From the NCBI RefSeq assembly GCF_000968015.1, contig NZ_LACH01000047.1:58328-122327 (forward strand): a DNA stretch of 64,000 nt. The letters run 5' to 3'. The DNA comes from Pseudomonas fluorescens (GTDB lineage: Bacteria > Pseudomonadota > Gammaproteobacteria > Pseudomonadales > Pseudomonadaceae). The translations under genes were made by a program, and so were the position numbers. The notes below the pieces were generated by a model. The model saw nothing but the letters and a program-made list of their open reading frames with translations. It did no database searches and was not told where the DNA came from. Positions within the stretch are counted from its first letter, which is position 1, and every line of letters begins with the position of its first letter. Positions 27,147 through 36,359 of the stretch are shown here, piece by piece.

Positions 27147-27876
27147 TCTTTTGACCCCGCAGGATTGGCTGGCGGAACGGCCGTTGCAGGCTAATGAACG
27201 TCTCTATTTGATTGTCAGTGCGGCGAGCGATGCCGAGCCACTGAAGGCCTTCTACCAGCAGGAGATGGCACCGGAACTGATCCCGATCTGGAGCGGCACG
27301 CCGTACGCCGATTGGCAGCCAGTGATGCCCTACCTCGCCGAGCTGAAACCCAACGCCGGTTTCCTTCAGTGGATTGCTGAAACCGACGCTCAGGATTGGG
27401 GCTGGCTGGCGGTGTCCACCAGCACCCCGGACGTGGTCTTCGAACATCTTCGCAGTTTGACTCAAGTGCGCATGCCCGATGGCACCGAGGTGTTTTTTCG
27501 GTTCTGGGATGGGCGGCATATCTTCCCGATTCTTGAAGGATTGGGTGCTGGCGCGGGAGAGGTTTTGCCAGTGTTCGACCGCTACCTGATCAATGGCCAG
27601 ACACTGGAAGTGGGACCGAGAGGAGTGCCGCCGGCCAAGGCCTGGCCGTGGTGGGAGGTGCCGCAGAAGTTAGTCGACACGCTGGCGGAAAAAGACCACA
27701 CCACCGTCGTCGACAACCTGATGCAGTGGTTGGGAGAAGATTGCCCGGAACTGTTCTTCGCCTTCCCCGAAAGTAACTTGCGCCACAAGGTCGAGCGCTT
27801 CGTGCGCCAACAATCCAATACAGAAGATATGGCAGAGCGTCTTGCTGCTGAGCTGACAAAGGAAGTCACGTCATGA
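27136..27876 (+). CDS. DUF4123 type VI effector adaptor (Tap/TEC)
   Basis: About 246 residues with the DUF4123 pattern: ERLYLIVSAASDAEPLKAFYQQ near 20-41, GWLAVSTSTPDVVFEHLRSL near 90-109 and VFFRFWDGRHIFPIL near 119-133. DUF4123 proteins load a specific effector on the cognate VgrG tip and are encoded between the two, exactly as here. GTG at 27136 is preferred because AAGG lies at the right distance; GTG at 27130 and 27103 are alternatives. The end overlaps the Rhs gene by ATGA. Confidence 0.88.
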   Translation: MRSDLLTPQDWLAERPLQANERLYLIVSAASDAEPLKAFYQQEMAPELIPIWSGTPYADWQPVMPYLAELKPNAGFLQWIAETDAQDWGWLAVSTSTPDVVFEHLRSLTQVRMPDGTEVFFRFWDGRHIFPILEGLGAGAGEVLPVFDRYLINGQTLEVGPRGVPPAKAWPWWEVPQKLVDTLAEKDHTTVVDNLMQWLGEDCPELFFAFPESNLRHKVERFVRQQSNTEDMAERLAAELTKEVTS

Positions 27877-30800
27877 TTGATCCCATCGGTAAATTGGTCC
27901 TTCAAGTCCTGGACGCCAAGACGCCTGACGTGAATGTCATCCTCAAGGATTTCAATAATTGCCTGAGCGACTACAAGACCTGGGCCGACGGCTTCTGGAC
28001 TGGCTGGGCAATGGATGTAGATCAAAAGTTCAAAGTGGGCAACGAAGTCAGCGTCACTGAGCGCAAGACCAAGACAGGCCCCGTTGAAACCTACGCCACC
28101 TGTCCGTTGATGGGTGATTTCACGCTGATCCACATGTTTGAAAGCGCGCGGTACGTTCCCATTGGCAATACGCCGGTCAAGCTCGAACCCGTCAAAAAAG
28201 CGATGTTCGGCGGATACGATGTTGTCGGCCCGGTGATTCCCGCAAATATCGGTCCGAGCGGTATTGAAGTCATCAAAGGCTGCAAGCCGGGTCAGATGTA
28301 CCGCATTACTTTTTTCCCGAACGTGTCTGAAAGCAACGTCAAGGCGCTGTACGCCTCGTACCAGGGTGTTATCGGAAATCTTGACGGCTGGTTGAAAAGC
28401 GAGTGGTCGGGTAAGTTCCAGCCGCAATGGGCGAGCTACACGGCAGCTGACCGGACGGGTCGCTCGGTCATTTTGGTGAAGTCCGCACTTGATAGTCTTG
28501 AGAAAGCGCTTCTGGGTCTCTGGGATGACATCAAAAGCCTATTCGAATTATTAGCCCACCCCGTCGACAATGCGAAGAAACTTCTCCAGTACCTGGATGA
28601 AGACGAGGTAAAAAAACTCTATTCAGCATCGAAAGAAGCCATTGCTACCGGGCTGCTGATTCTCAGCGACGAGCCGCTGATGTTCATCTATCTCTCGGCC
28701 ATTGTCGCGTGGGTCGGCATGTTGCCGCCGCAAGTCTGTGTGGAAGTGATTACCGCCATCAGCACTTCCTTTCTGATCAACGTGGTGCTGGGGATCTGTC
28801 TTTCCGGTGGCGTCGGGCTGGCGATTCGTGTTGGCACAAAAACCTTGGTCAAAGTCAAATCGGGTACCGCAGTACAAATGCTGCAAGAGTTTGCCGAAAA
28901 ACTGTTGGCGACGAGTAAGGGACACGCCTTGAAGGCTCACGGTGAAACCGTGAAACCCCTTGTTGCTAGCGCGCAAGGCGTACCGATGAATGCCGCCAAA
29001 AAGGCCGCACTGAAAATCGAACAAGCGACGAAGGCAACCGCCAAAGGTCCAGTGCCGATCACCAGCGACACGCCTACCCTGCTGGAGAAAAACGCCTCTG
29101 TATTTGCTCGTAAGAAAGCAGAAAAACAATTCGTTCTGGAGCCAAAGGAAAAGATCGACGACGTTTCTACTCAGTCGAAAACACCTGACGACAAAAGCGC
29201 CACATGCGCCAAGAAAACCTGCACCAATGGCTGCCCCGTATCGATGGTCACTGGCGAAGAACTGCTGACCCTGACCGACGGCGAACTCGGCGGCCTGCTG
29301 CCCTTCAGCTGGACGCGCCTTTATCGCACCAGCGCTGCGGAAATCGACTGCGGCCTCGGCTACGGTTGGAGCCACGCCCTCGCGCAACGCGTCGACATCA
29401 ACGGCGACGAGGTGATCTGGACCGACCACGAAAACCGCGTCACCACATTCCCGTTGCCAAGTGTGCAGCGCCCAGCTATTACCAACAGCCTGTCGGAAGC
29501 GGCGATTTTCCTCGGTGAGGATCCCTCCGAACTGATCCTCACCCAAGCCGGTGAACGCACCCAGTTCTACCATTTCCGCTACAACACCAAAGGCGCGACG
29601 CTGATTGCCATCAGTGACGATTATGGCAATCGCCTGCACATTACTCGTGACATCCACGATCGAATCAAACGTGTCGATAACGGTGCCGGTCGCGCCCTCC
29701 TCGTGCGTTACGATCGAAAACACATCGTCGCCATCGACTATCAGCAGTTCAGCCCGGCAGACAATCTGGAAGATGCCTGGAGCACCATCCAGACGTTGGT
29801 CACCTATGGCTACGATGCCCAGCACCGCCTGATCGAAGCCAAAAACGCTGCTGGTGAAGCCGAGCGTTATGCCTACAACGACCAAAACGTCATTCTCGAG
29901 CGTCAACTGGCCGGCGGCGCCAGTTTCTACTGGGAATGGGAAAAAGAAGGTAAGTCGGCGCGCTGCATCCATCACTGGGCAAGCTTCTCGCAGATGGACG
30001 CGCATTACGCCTGGGATGACAAAGGCAGCGTCACGGTTACCAACGCTGACGGCAGCGAAGAGGTCTATACCCACGACGATAAGGCTCGACTGGTTGCCAA
30101 AGTCGATCCGGACGGTGCGGAACACCTCAAGGCCTACGACGACAAGGGCCGCCTGATCGCCGAAAAAGACCCACTCGGCGCCGTCACCGAATACCAGTAC
30201 AACGACGCCGGCCGACTGGTGGCGGTCATTCCACCGGAAGATGCACCGACTACCTACGAGTACTACCACGGCTTCGTCCGCGTTGTGAACCGTGGGCCGG
30301 CGACCTGGAAATACTGGCGCAACGACCAAGGCGACATCACCGAACAAATCGACCCGGACGGCAATTCGACCCATTACAACTACGACCGTCAGGGCCGTCT
30401 GCTGGAAATCCGCCACCCCGACGGCAGCCGTCATCAGCTGGGTTGGAACAACCTAGGCCAACTGCTCGAAGAACAGCTACCGGATGGCGGTCAGCGCAAG
30501 TACCGCTATGACGCGCTTGGTCGGCAAATCACTCGCCAGGACGAAAGCGGCGCAATCACTCAATACCAATGGGACGCGGCGAACCGCCTCGCGCAAATTA
30601 CCCTGCCCGGTGGCGCAACCCGTGCGTTCACCTACAACGCCTACGGCAAAGTCACCGCCGAACGTGATGAACTGGGTCGCGTCACCCGCTTCGAATACGC
30701 CGATAACCTGCACCTGGTCAGCCGCCGCATCAACCCGGATGGCAGCCAGCTGCGCTATCGCTACGACAACTCGCGCCTGCTGCTCAGCGAGATCGAAAAC

Positions 30801-32672
30801 CAACGTGGCGAGCACTACCACCTCGACTATTACCCTAATGGTCTCATCCAGCAGGAAACCGGTTTCGACGGTCGACGTACCGCTTACGAATACGACCTCA
30901 AAGGTCAGTTGCTGAAGAAAACCGAGTTCGGCGACGACGGCAGTGAGCTGCTCACTGAGTACCAACGCGACACCGCTGGCCGCTTGCTGGTGAAAACCCT
31001 GGCCGATGGCGAGAAGATTCACTACAGCTATGACGCCCTCGGTCGCCTCGTGAGCGTCGACGACGGCCACTGGCCCCTCGCCTACGAATACGACCTGCAA
31101 GACCGTCTGATCACCGAACACCAGGGCTGGGGCATCACGCGTTACGAATACGACAACCTCGGCCAATTGAGCCACTGCCGTCTCCCCGACGGCAGCAAAC
31201 TCGACTACCGCCACCAATCCGGCGGTCGCCTGAGCAGTATCGACCTCAATGGCTCGCGCTTGACCACTCACCAGTTCAGCGCCGGACGCGAACAGCAGCG
31301 TCAACAGGGTCTGTTGCTCAGCCAATACCAGTACGACGAACAAGGCCGACTGCAAGCCCACAGCGTCAGTCAGCAAGACCGGAACCTGTTCCAGCGCCGC
31401 TACGCCTACGACGCAAACGGCAACCTCGCCGGCATCGACGACAGTCGCAAAGGCAACCGCAGCTACCACTACGACCCGCTCGATCGCCTGATCAACGTCC
31501 GTGGCACCACCCCGGAAAGCTTCGCCCACGACCCCGCGGGCAACCTCCTGGGTCAAGGCGACCAGCCAACCTCGAACCTGGCCAACGTCAAAGGCAACCG
31601 CCTGCTCATGCAGGGCGACCGCCATTACGACTACGACGCCTACGGCAACCAGATCCGCGAACGCCGCGGCACCGGGCAAAAGCTTGTCACCGAATACCGT
31701 TACGACTGCCAGCACCGATTGATCGGAGTCAGCCTCCCGGGTGGCAGCATCGCAAGCTACAAGTACGACGCCTTCGGCCGTCGAATCGCCAAAACCGTCG
31801 ATGGTCAAACCACGGAATTCCTGTGGCAAGGCGAACGCCTCATCGCCGAAAGCGCGGACAACCGCTATCGCAGCTACATCTACGAGCCGGGCACCTTCCG
31901 CCCCTTGGCGATGCTCGATGGCGAAGGCCCGCTAAAAGCCGAGCCGTTCTACTACCAACTCGACCACCTCGGCACCCCGCAGGAACTCACCGACTACAGC
32001 GGCGAGATCATGTGGTCGGCGAAATACCGCGCCTACGGCAACCTCGCCACCCTCGACATTGCGGAAATCGACAACCCGCTGCGCTTCCAGGGTCAGTACT
32101 TCGATGCGGAAACGGGCTTACATTACAACCGGCATCGCTACTACAATCCGGGAACTGGGCGGTATTTGACGCCGGATCCGATCAAGCTTGCAGGTGGGTT
32201 GAACAACTACCAGTACGTGCCTAACCCTACGGGGTGGGTGGATCCGTTGGGGTTGGCCTGCGGAGTTGGAAATTGCCCCAAAGTCACTCGAGATGCACAA
32301 GGCAGAATCACAGACTGGGAGTTTGATGTCACTCCGGATGACATAGGAACGGGTAGCGCGACGAATCAAGCCGCTCGGGATCATGCAAGAGAGCTTGGGA
32401 ACGCAACTGATGACGCAGGACATGCGAGAGGGAACAAGCTAGGTGGACCAGGGACGGTGCTGGACAACATTTTCCCTCAAGCGCCATCAGTAAACCGGGG
32501 ACAATTTAGAGTGTTCGAAAAAGGTGTTGCAGAACATATAACTGAAAATGACGTCAGCGCTAGCGCCCGCTTGACTGCAGTTTATGAAGGGCAAGACACT
32601 CGCCCGTACAAATTGATCTATAAAATTACATTCTCAGACGGCACAAAGCTCACCAAAGAATTTGATAACTAA
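27873..32672 (+). CDS. Rhs-repeat type VI effector with C-terminal DNA/RNA non-specific endonuclease-like toxin
   Basis: A 1599-residue polymorphic toxin. Residues 1-445 form an N-terminal region with hydrophobic segments at about 265-330 and no PAAR motif. A Cys-containing linker leads into the DUF6531/Rhs entry (TGEELLTLTDGELGGLLPFS, about 461-480). YD repeats follow, then the core end DPLGL at 1457-1461 that marks the cleavage and exchange point. The tip (about 1463-1599) has DDAGHARG with His1517, LDNIFPQ and VNRGQF (Asn1541), the pattern of Endonuclea_NS_2 nucleases. Base composition changes abruptly to AT-rich after about 32265, a sign that the tip was acquired separately. The immunity gene follows after 12 nt. 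Confidence 0.9.
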   Translation: MIDPIGKLVLQVLDAKTPDVNVILKDFNNCLSDYKTWADGFWTGWAMDVDQKFKVGNEVSVTERKTKTGPVETYATCPLMGDFTLIHMFESARYVPIGNTPVKLEPVKKAMFGGYDVVGPVIPANIGPSGIEVIKGCKPGQMYRITFFPNVSESNVKALYASYQGVIGNLDGWLKSEWSGKFQPQWASYTAADRTGRSVILVKSALDSLEKALLGLWDDIKSLFELLAHPVDNAKKLLQYLDEDEVKKLYSASKEAIATGLLILSDEPLMFIYLSAIVAWVGMLPPQVCVEVITAISTSFLINVVLGICLSGGVGLAIRVGTKTLVKVKSGTAVQMLQEFAEKLLATSKGHALKAHGETVKPLVASAQGVPMNAAKKAALKIEQATKATAKGPVPITSDTPTLLEKNASVFARKKAEKQFVLEPKEKIDDVSTQSKTPDDKSATCAKKTCTNGCPVSMVTGEELLTLTDGELGGLLPFSWTRLYRTSAAEIDCGLGYGWSHALAQRVDINGDEVIWTDHENRVTTFPLPSVQRPAITNSLSEAAIFLGEDPSELILTQAGERTQFYHFRYNTKGATLIAISDDYGNRLHITRDIHDRIKRVDNGAGRALLVRYDRKHIVAIDYQQFSPADNLEDAWSTIQTLVTYGYDAQHRLIEAKNAAGEAERYAYNDQNVILERQLAGGASFYWEWEKEGKSARCIHHWASFSQMDAHYAWDDKGSVTVTNADGSEEVYTHDDKARLVAKVDPDGAEHLKAYDDKGRLIAEKDPLGAVTEYQYNDAGRLVAVIPPEDAPTTYEYYHGFVRVVNRGPATWKYWRNDQGDITEQIDPDGNSTHYNYDRQGRLLEIRHPDGSRHQLGWNNLGQLLEEQLPDGGQRKYRYDALGRQITRQDESGAITQYQWDAANRLAQITLPGGATRAFTYNAYGKVTAERDELGRVTRFEYADNLHLVSRRINPDGSQLRYRYDNSRLLLSEIENQRGEHYHLDYYPNGLIQQETGFDGRRTAYEYDLKGQLLKKTEFGDDGSELLTEYQRDTAGRLLVKTLADGEKIHYSYDALGRLVSVDDGHWPLAYEYDLQDRLITEHQGWGITRYEYDNLGQLSHCRLPDGSKLDYRHQSGGRLSSIDLNGSRLTTHQFSAGREQQRQQGLLLSQYQYDEQGRLQAHSVSQQDRNLFQRRYAYDANGNLAGIDDSRKGNRSYHYDPLDRLINVRGTTPESFAHDPAGNLLGQGDQPTSNLANVKGNRLLMQGDRHYDYDAYGNQIRERRGTGQKLVTEYRYDCQHRLIGVSLPGGSIASYKYDAFGRRIAKTVDGQTTEFLWQGERLIAESADNRYRSYIYEPGTFRPLAMLDGEGPLKAEPFYYQLDHLGTPQELTDYSGEIMWSAKYRAYGNLATLDIAEIDNPLRFQGQYFDAETGLHYNRHRYYNPGTGRYLTPDPIKLAGGLNNYQYVPNPTGWVDPLGLACGVGNCPKVTRDAQGRITDWEFDVTPDDIGTGSATNQAARDHARELGNATDDAGHARGNKLGGPGTVLDNIFPQAPSVNRGQFRVFEKGVAEHITENDVSASARLTAVYEGQDTRPYKLIYKITFSDGTKLTKEFDN

Positions 32673-32684
32673 AGGACACTACCA

Positions 32685-33347
32685 ATGTTTATAGTCAAAA
32701 CAGACATCAAAACAAACTCGTACATTGGTGGTAATCCTGTACTTCCATCAGGAGTAGATGCGCCGAAAAGTAAAAGCGACGTACCACTAACTTTTTTCTT
32801 TACCATTGAGTTCCCTGCCACGCACGCGTTCAGCGGCTACACGTTAAGCTTTTTCAGTGCTACAGATGAATCCGATGAAAATCTTACGATACCCGAAATG
32901 CTTAGTACGGACCTAAAGAATGCAATTATTCCAAACGGCTTTTTAAGAACATATCAAAAGCTTTTCAAAACATATTTATTTAAAACAGAAACAGCTAAAA
33001 CATTAAATATAGCCTCCCGCATAAAACTTCAACATCTAGAGTTTTCCACCCAAGAAAATGGAGAAATCTTTGGCTGGGCTGGTCTACCTCCAAAATGGAT
33101 ACTTGAAGACGAAGCTCCGTCCACTTACGAAGGTGAAAGTCTCGATTTTCTACTCCAAGTAAAACGCGACCAGGCTTTTGACATTACAGACGCAGCCCCA
33201 CCACAAAAAGAAATTAATATATTTGGCGGCGAAAAAGACAGAAAAAAAAGAAATTACTTCTTCTTCAATCAAAATGAAACGTACTTTTTCGGCCAACCCT
33301 CAAAGGCTTTTGACAACAACGTATATATTCTTACTCAATGCGACTAA
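32685..33347 (+). CDS. Cognate immunity protein candidate of the Rhs nuclease
   Basis: A 220-residue acidic, soluble protein 12 nt behind the Rhs stop with an AAAGGACAC site. By position it should bind and block the nuclease tip. Segments such as YIGGNPVLPSGVDAPKS, PLTFFFTIEFP and the near-C-terminal TYFFGQPSKAF recall DUF1963/YwqG-like proteins, some of which are immunity proteins; that resemblance is only a pattern match. It is as AT-rich as the toxin tip. No membrane segment is seen, consistent with a cytoplasmic nuclease target. Confidence 0.8.
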   Translation: MFIVKTDIKTNSYIGGNPVLPSGVDAPKSKSDVPLTFFFTIEFPATHAFSGYTLSFFSATDESDENLTIPEMLSTDLKNAIIPNGFLRTYQKLFKTYLFKTETAKTLNIASRIKLQHLEFSTQENGEIFGWAGLPPKWILEDEAPSTYEGESLDFLLQVKRDQAFDITDAAPPQKEINIFGGEKDRKKRNYFFFNQNETYFFGQPSKAFDNNVYILTQCD

Positions 33348-33370
33348 GCCAAAACAATTAAGAAAAAAAG

Positions 33371-33425
33371 AAAAAGGGGACAAATTTATTTCCACGCAAT
33401 CACGAAAATAAATCTGTCCCATTTT
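33371..33425 (+). repeat. Palindromic cassette repeat, copy 1
   Basis: Left arm GGGGACAAATTTATTT and right arm AAATAAATCTGTCCC fold around the loop CCACGCAATCACG, with A and T runs outside. It lies directly after the Rhs immunity gene. Downstream it shares a TTCGCTGCGCCGATGCTCTG flank with copy 8. Confidence 0.85.
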
Positions 33426-33477
33426 GTTCGCTGCGCCGATGCTCTGCCCTCAGGACTAAAAATTGAGGAAACAACTA

Positions 33478-33868
33478 ATGGGCTCGAAAAAAATCGTTTC
33501 TATTTGGAAGGCGAACACCGATTGGGAACCGTCTACGCTTCGAGATGTGATGAGCCCAGAGTATTCTGACGACGGAGACTTTCTTGGCACTGAGTTCAGC
33601 AAGGCTTTCTTACTTGGTTTTGTTGACGATGACACTGTCGAAGCAGATAAAAATCGAGCCAACAAATTCTCTAATTGATGCAATTGACGGGTGCTCATAC
33701 GACTTTGACATCGCGTCTGACATGAAAAATAAAAACACCCCTCTGACCGAAGCGCCTATAGACACCATAGTTGCAATCTACGACTACTCCTTCTCGGCCC
33801 CCCCTCAAAATACTAAACTCAGAAATAATCTCTTTACATACCGCGGATGCTTTGAATACCAAGACTAA
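33478..33868 (+). pseudogene. Imm22-like immunity gene copy broken by a +1 frameshift
   Basis: The ATG at 33478 starts MGSKKIVSIWKANTDW. The reading is nearly identical to the intact gene at 37857-38246 until the A5 run at 33649-33653, where the other copy has A4. After that the matching sequence continues in the next frame (PTNSLIDAIDGCSYDFD to the end EYQD, stop 33868). Unshifted, the product stops after 66 residues at 33678. The extra A therefore inactivates it unless slippage on A5 restores the frame. The whole repeat-plus-gene unit is duplicated. Confidence 0.85.
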
Positions 33869-33887
33869 ACTCTCAGAGAATAGAAAC

Positions 33888-33940
33888 AAAGGGGACAGAT
33901 TTATTTTCCACGCAATCACGAAAATAAATCTGTCCCTTTT
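33888..33940 (+). repeat. Palindromic cassette repeat, copy 2
   Basis: The cleanest copy: GGGGACAGATTTATTTT, loop CCACGCAATCACG, then the complementary arm ending CTGTCCCTTTT. The flanking A and T runs make it look like a bidirectional terminator. Confidence 0.88.
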
Positions 33941-33976
33941 TGGTTCAAACCAATTTGAGGACTGGGAAAAACCTCA

Positions 33977-34447
33977 ATGAAAACCAAATTTCAGATCGCA
34001 CTAGAAAACAATGAGCCCTCCGAGTTCTTTAAAGGTCAAGGACAATATTTCTCCCGAGACCCTGATTGGGGAGATCATCTCTATATAAACAACTGGCAAG
34101 GTCTCTGCGGATATCTAAAATCTAAAGAAAGCCCAAACAAAATACTACTTGACGTATTCAGTAAATATTTAACATCACTGCAGATCCGCTACGAAGATGC
34201 GGACTCCTTGCTGTTAAATATAAGCTGTTACTATCTAATGCGAAATGATACATCGTTCATGCCCGAAGACAGCTTTGACTTAATAGCGAACCTTAGCGAA
34301 AGAAACAAAAAAACAATCGGCGAACTGTTCAGACTTCTACGTAGAGAGTACGCCAACCAAAATGCTGGCAAGCCTGTGATTAGCCTTAACCAATTTCTGT
34401 CTGAAATAAAGACAAATGGTTGCAGTTTTGATCTAGAAAAACTGTAG
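33977..34447 (+). CDS. Putative orphan immunity protein (unrecognised family)
   Basis: A 156-residue predicted soluble, largely helical protein beginning MKTKFQIALENNEPSEFF. It has an acidic central part (RYEDADSLLLNISCYYL) and ends FDLEKL. I do not recognise the family. Low GC, small size, same orientation, and palindromic repeats copies 2 and 3 on either side place it with the other array genes. An immunity role is inference from that position only. Confidence 0.6.
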   Translation: MKTKFQIALENNEPSEFFKGQGQYFSRDPDWGDHLYINNWQGLCGYLKSKESPNKILLDVFSKYLTSLQIRYEDADSLLLNISCYYLMRNDTSFMPEDSFDLIANLSERNKKTIGELFRLLRREYANQNAGKPVISLNQFLSEIKTNGCSFDLEKL

Positions 34448-34516
34448 CTGACATCAAGAAAAAAAAGAGAAGAAAAACTGAGATAGATTTTTTTCTAAAC
34501 AAAAAAACCCGGAAAT

Positions 34517-34568
34517 AGGGGACTAATTTATTTTCTATGTAACCACGAAAATAAATGTGTCCCTTTTT
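34517..34568 (+). repeat. Palindromic cassette repeat, copy 3 (degenerate)
   Basis: AGGGGACTAATTTATTTTC, loop variant CTATGTAACCACG and right arm AAAATAAATGTGTCCC. Several arm positions differ from copy 2, some breaking the pairing, so this copy is older or under less constraint. Confidence 0.75.
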
Positions 34569-34631
34569 TGTGCATGTTTCCATCGCCTCCAAAAAGAGGG
34601 CGTAGATTTATTCACTGCAAGGGAGCCATAT

Positions 34632-35060
34632 ATGAAATTCGACTGGAATTCTTATGGGATTGATCCAGGATCTTCAGTTGATTGCGATACGATTTTCCAA
34701 GTACAAAAACTACTTGGTGTAGTTTTTCCAGAATCATTTTTGAATCTAGTCACATACTCCAATGAAGCTTCTCCAGAAATATCTTCATTTTCATATGGTA
34801 ATGAAGAAACCTGCATAAGCGAGTTCTTTTCTTTCTCGCCTGTTGTGACCCCGTATACCATCACATGGTATTTAGGGGCAGGAAGACCCCTTGGCCTTCC
34901 CAAAGGAATGGTCCCTATAGCAAGGGATGCAGGTGGTTACCTGGTTTGCCTGAATTTTAAAACGTTCTCAATCACTGTTGAGATTTTTGATACAAACTCG
35001 CGCAACGTTTACTTTATTGCTAATAGCTTCGATGATTTTGTTAACTTGTGGAGCGAATAG
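34632..35060 (+). CDS. SMI1/KNR4 (SUKH) family immunity protein
   Basis: A 142-residue protein with the SUKH layout: an N-terminal helix, LLGVVFPESFLNLVTYSNEA (about 29-48; the P-E-S-F hallmark of Smi1-like domains), a middle block GLPKGMVPIARDAGGYLVCLNF (about 95-116; the 'P-I-A-x-D-x-x-G' signature), and a C-terminal SFDDFVNLW. SUKH proteins are common immunity factors against nuclease toxins. The ATG at 34632 follows GGGAGCC. No toxin gene is adjacent, so it is an orphan. Confidence 0.8.
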   Translation: MKFDWNSYGIDPGSSVDCDTIFQVQKLLGVVFPESFLNLVTYSNEASPEISSFSYGNEETCISEFFSFSPVVTPYTITWYLGAGRPLGLPKGMVPIARDAGGYLVCLNFKTFSITVEIFDTNSRNVYFIANSFDDFVNLWSE

Positions 35061-35083
35061 AGGGCTTCATAGTTGAGGAAAAA

Positions 35084-35150
35084 AAGGGGGACGAACAACG
35101 AGCGTAGATTTATTTTCCACGCAAACACGAAAATAAATCTGTCCCCTTTT
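35084..35150 (+). repeat. Palindromic cassette repeat, copy 4 (left arm interrupted)
   Basis: The right side (TTTATTTTCCACG onward to CTGTCCCCTTTT) is intact. The left arm is split by about 13 extra bases after GGGGGAC (35093 onward). The stem can still form in part. The interruption suggests a small insertion within an existing copy. Confidence 0.78.
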
Positions 35151-35249
35151 GGCTCCTTTTAGTTCTCTACAGCCACTGCCCCAGAGAAACGTTGGTACCC
35201 CCTATTGGTCCTTCAACCAGCGCTTTCACCCCGGACAGGATTCCACCGC

Positions 35250-35855
35250 ATGCCTTACCCCGATCTGCAAAACGCTGTTCAACGTGCCGGACTCACCATC
35301 ACTGATTACTCAGATCAACGAGACTATTTTGGCTGTTGGTCGCTAACCGTCGAAGGCCATGGGCGCACCTATTTAATCGTCAACGAAGGTCGAGACGGTT
35401 GGCTGATGTTTTATCGCGCAGACGCGGCGGGGACAATGACTGAGTTGGACAAGAAAGAATCGGCCTGGATGGATGACACCGACAAAGCAACCCAATGTCT
35501 GATCTGGCTTTCTGACAACCGCCCTGCCCCACAGCCCCACAAAGTCCGCAGTTACTACGTGATTGCGGAAAAGGATCTTGTACCGCAGCAGCCCCATAGT
35601 TCTGATTGGCCCAAGTTGATAGGCTACTGCTACGACGAAGCTTACTTCTTGTTTTTTGAAGGCAAGGGTCATGGACTGGTTGGGACAGCAATGCCGGCTT
35701 GCAAAGCGAAAAGACCTGAGTGGCTGGCGATATTCGCGGCGCTGGACGTGGAGTGGTTTCTGGACTTTCTGGAAACGTCGGGGTTCACATCCGAAGAGGA
35801 ATTTGTCCTGACGTTGAACGCGAAAGTTGGTTCGCTCAGCGTATATCGATATTAA
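35250..35855 (+). CDS. Uncharacterised protein in the immunity array
   Basis: A 201-residue protein (MPYPDLQNAVQRAGLT to LSVYRY) with a GC content visibly higher than its neighbours, so it joined the array from a different source. It contains many aromatic and acidic residues (YDEAYFLFFEGKGHGLVG, EWFLDFLETSGF) and no membrane segment. I do not recognise the family. The ATG at 35250 has ACAGGA upstream; an in-frame start at 35205 lacks support. Its role as an orphan immunity gene is inferred from position after repeat copy 4. Confidence 0.65.
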   Translation: MPYPDLQNAVQRAGLTITDYSDQRDYFGCWSLTVEGHGRTYLIVNEGRDGWLMFYRADAAGTMTELDKKESAWMDDTDKATQCLIWLSDNRPAPQPHKVRSYYVIAEKDLVPQQPHSSDWPKLIGYCYDEAYFLFFEGKGHGLVGTAMPACKAKRPEWLAIFAALDVEWFLDFLETSGFTSEEEFVLTLNAKVGSLSVYRY

Positions 35856-35927
35856 GTCAGGACAGTCAGTGAAAAAAACATTCAGTCAGAAAACAAAGGG
35901 AAGCTTTGGCTAGGCGGTCGAAAACAA

Positions 35928-36266
35928 ATGACGAACCAAATGAAAAAGATAAAATTTGCTGATGTTCTTTCTGATGTTGCGAACCTAGACTGGGAAGACG
36001 CACTTTATTTACCAAAAAATAAAGAAGAATGGGGTCTGAATTGCGAAGCAATTATCGAAAACCCGGACAATTACGAAGATTGTGATGTGGATGACAATCC
36101 AGTAGCCATGTCGAAAATCAATTACAGGTATGTGTTACTTTGCGACGACCTATTGTCCATCATAAAAAACCTACAAGAGCAGAGCGCCTGGTATGATTTG
36201 GATAACGCTTACAAAGCATTTATTTTCTACTTCGAAAATGACAGCTTTATTAAATTAAATGCTTAA
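35928..36266 (+). CDS. Small acidic protein, DUF7716-like orphan immunity candidate
   Basis: A 112-residue acidic protein: IKFADVLSDVANLDWEDALYLPKNKEEW, a D/N-rich middle, then YRYVLLCDDLLSIIKNLQEQ and a closing AFIFYFENDSFIKL. The order (start helix, 'W..ALYLP', closing 'YF..D.FI') resembles DUF7716 proteins and also the next gene. ATG 35928 is used; ATG 35940 is possible. A short GTGCCCCTTTTTGG remnant at 36331-36344 after the gene may be the right end of a decayed palindrome. Confidence 0.65.
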   Translation: MTNQMKKIKFADVLSDVANLDWEDALYLPKNKEEWGLNCEAIIENPDNYEDCDVDDNPVAMSKINYRYVLLCDDLLSIIKNLQEQSAWYDLDNAYKAFIFYFENDSFIKLNA

Positions 36267-36359
36267 GCTAGAACAGTCGATTGTTTGGGGTCTCTTGCCC
36301 GTCGTTTTGGGCAGCGCATTAGAAAAAAGCGTGCCCCTTTTTGGTTGTGAATATTAACG

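Noticed and set aside
28623..31829. Long reverse-strand ORFs (603 and 450 residues) opposite the Rhs gene
   Set aside because: Repetitive Val/Ala-rich translations produced by the antisense of YD repeats; no ribosome binding sites or known motifs.
36321..36344. A further full palindrome copy before the 36360 gene
   Set aside because: Only the outer GTGCCCCTTTTTGG end is recognisable; the inner arm and loop are missing, so it was left as a remnant.
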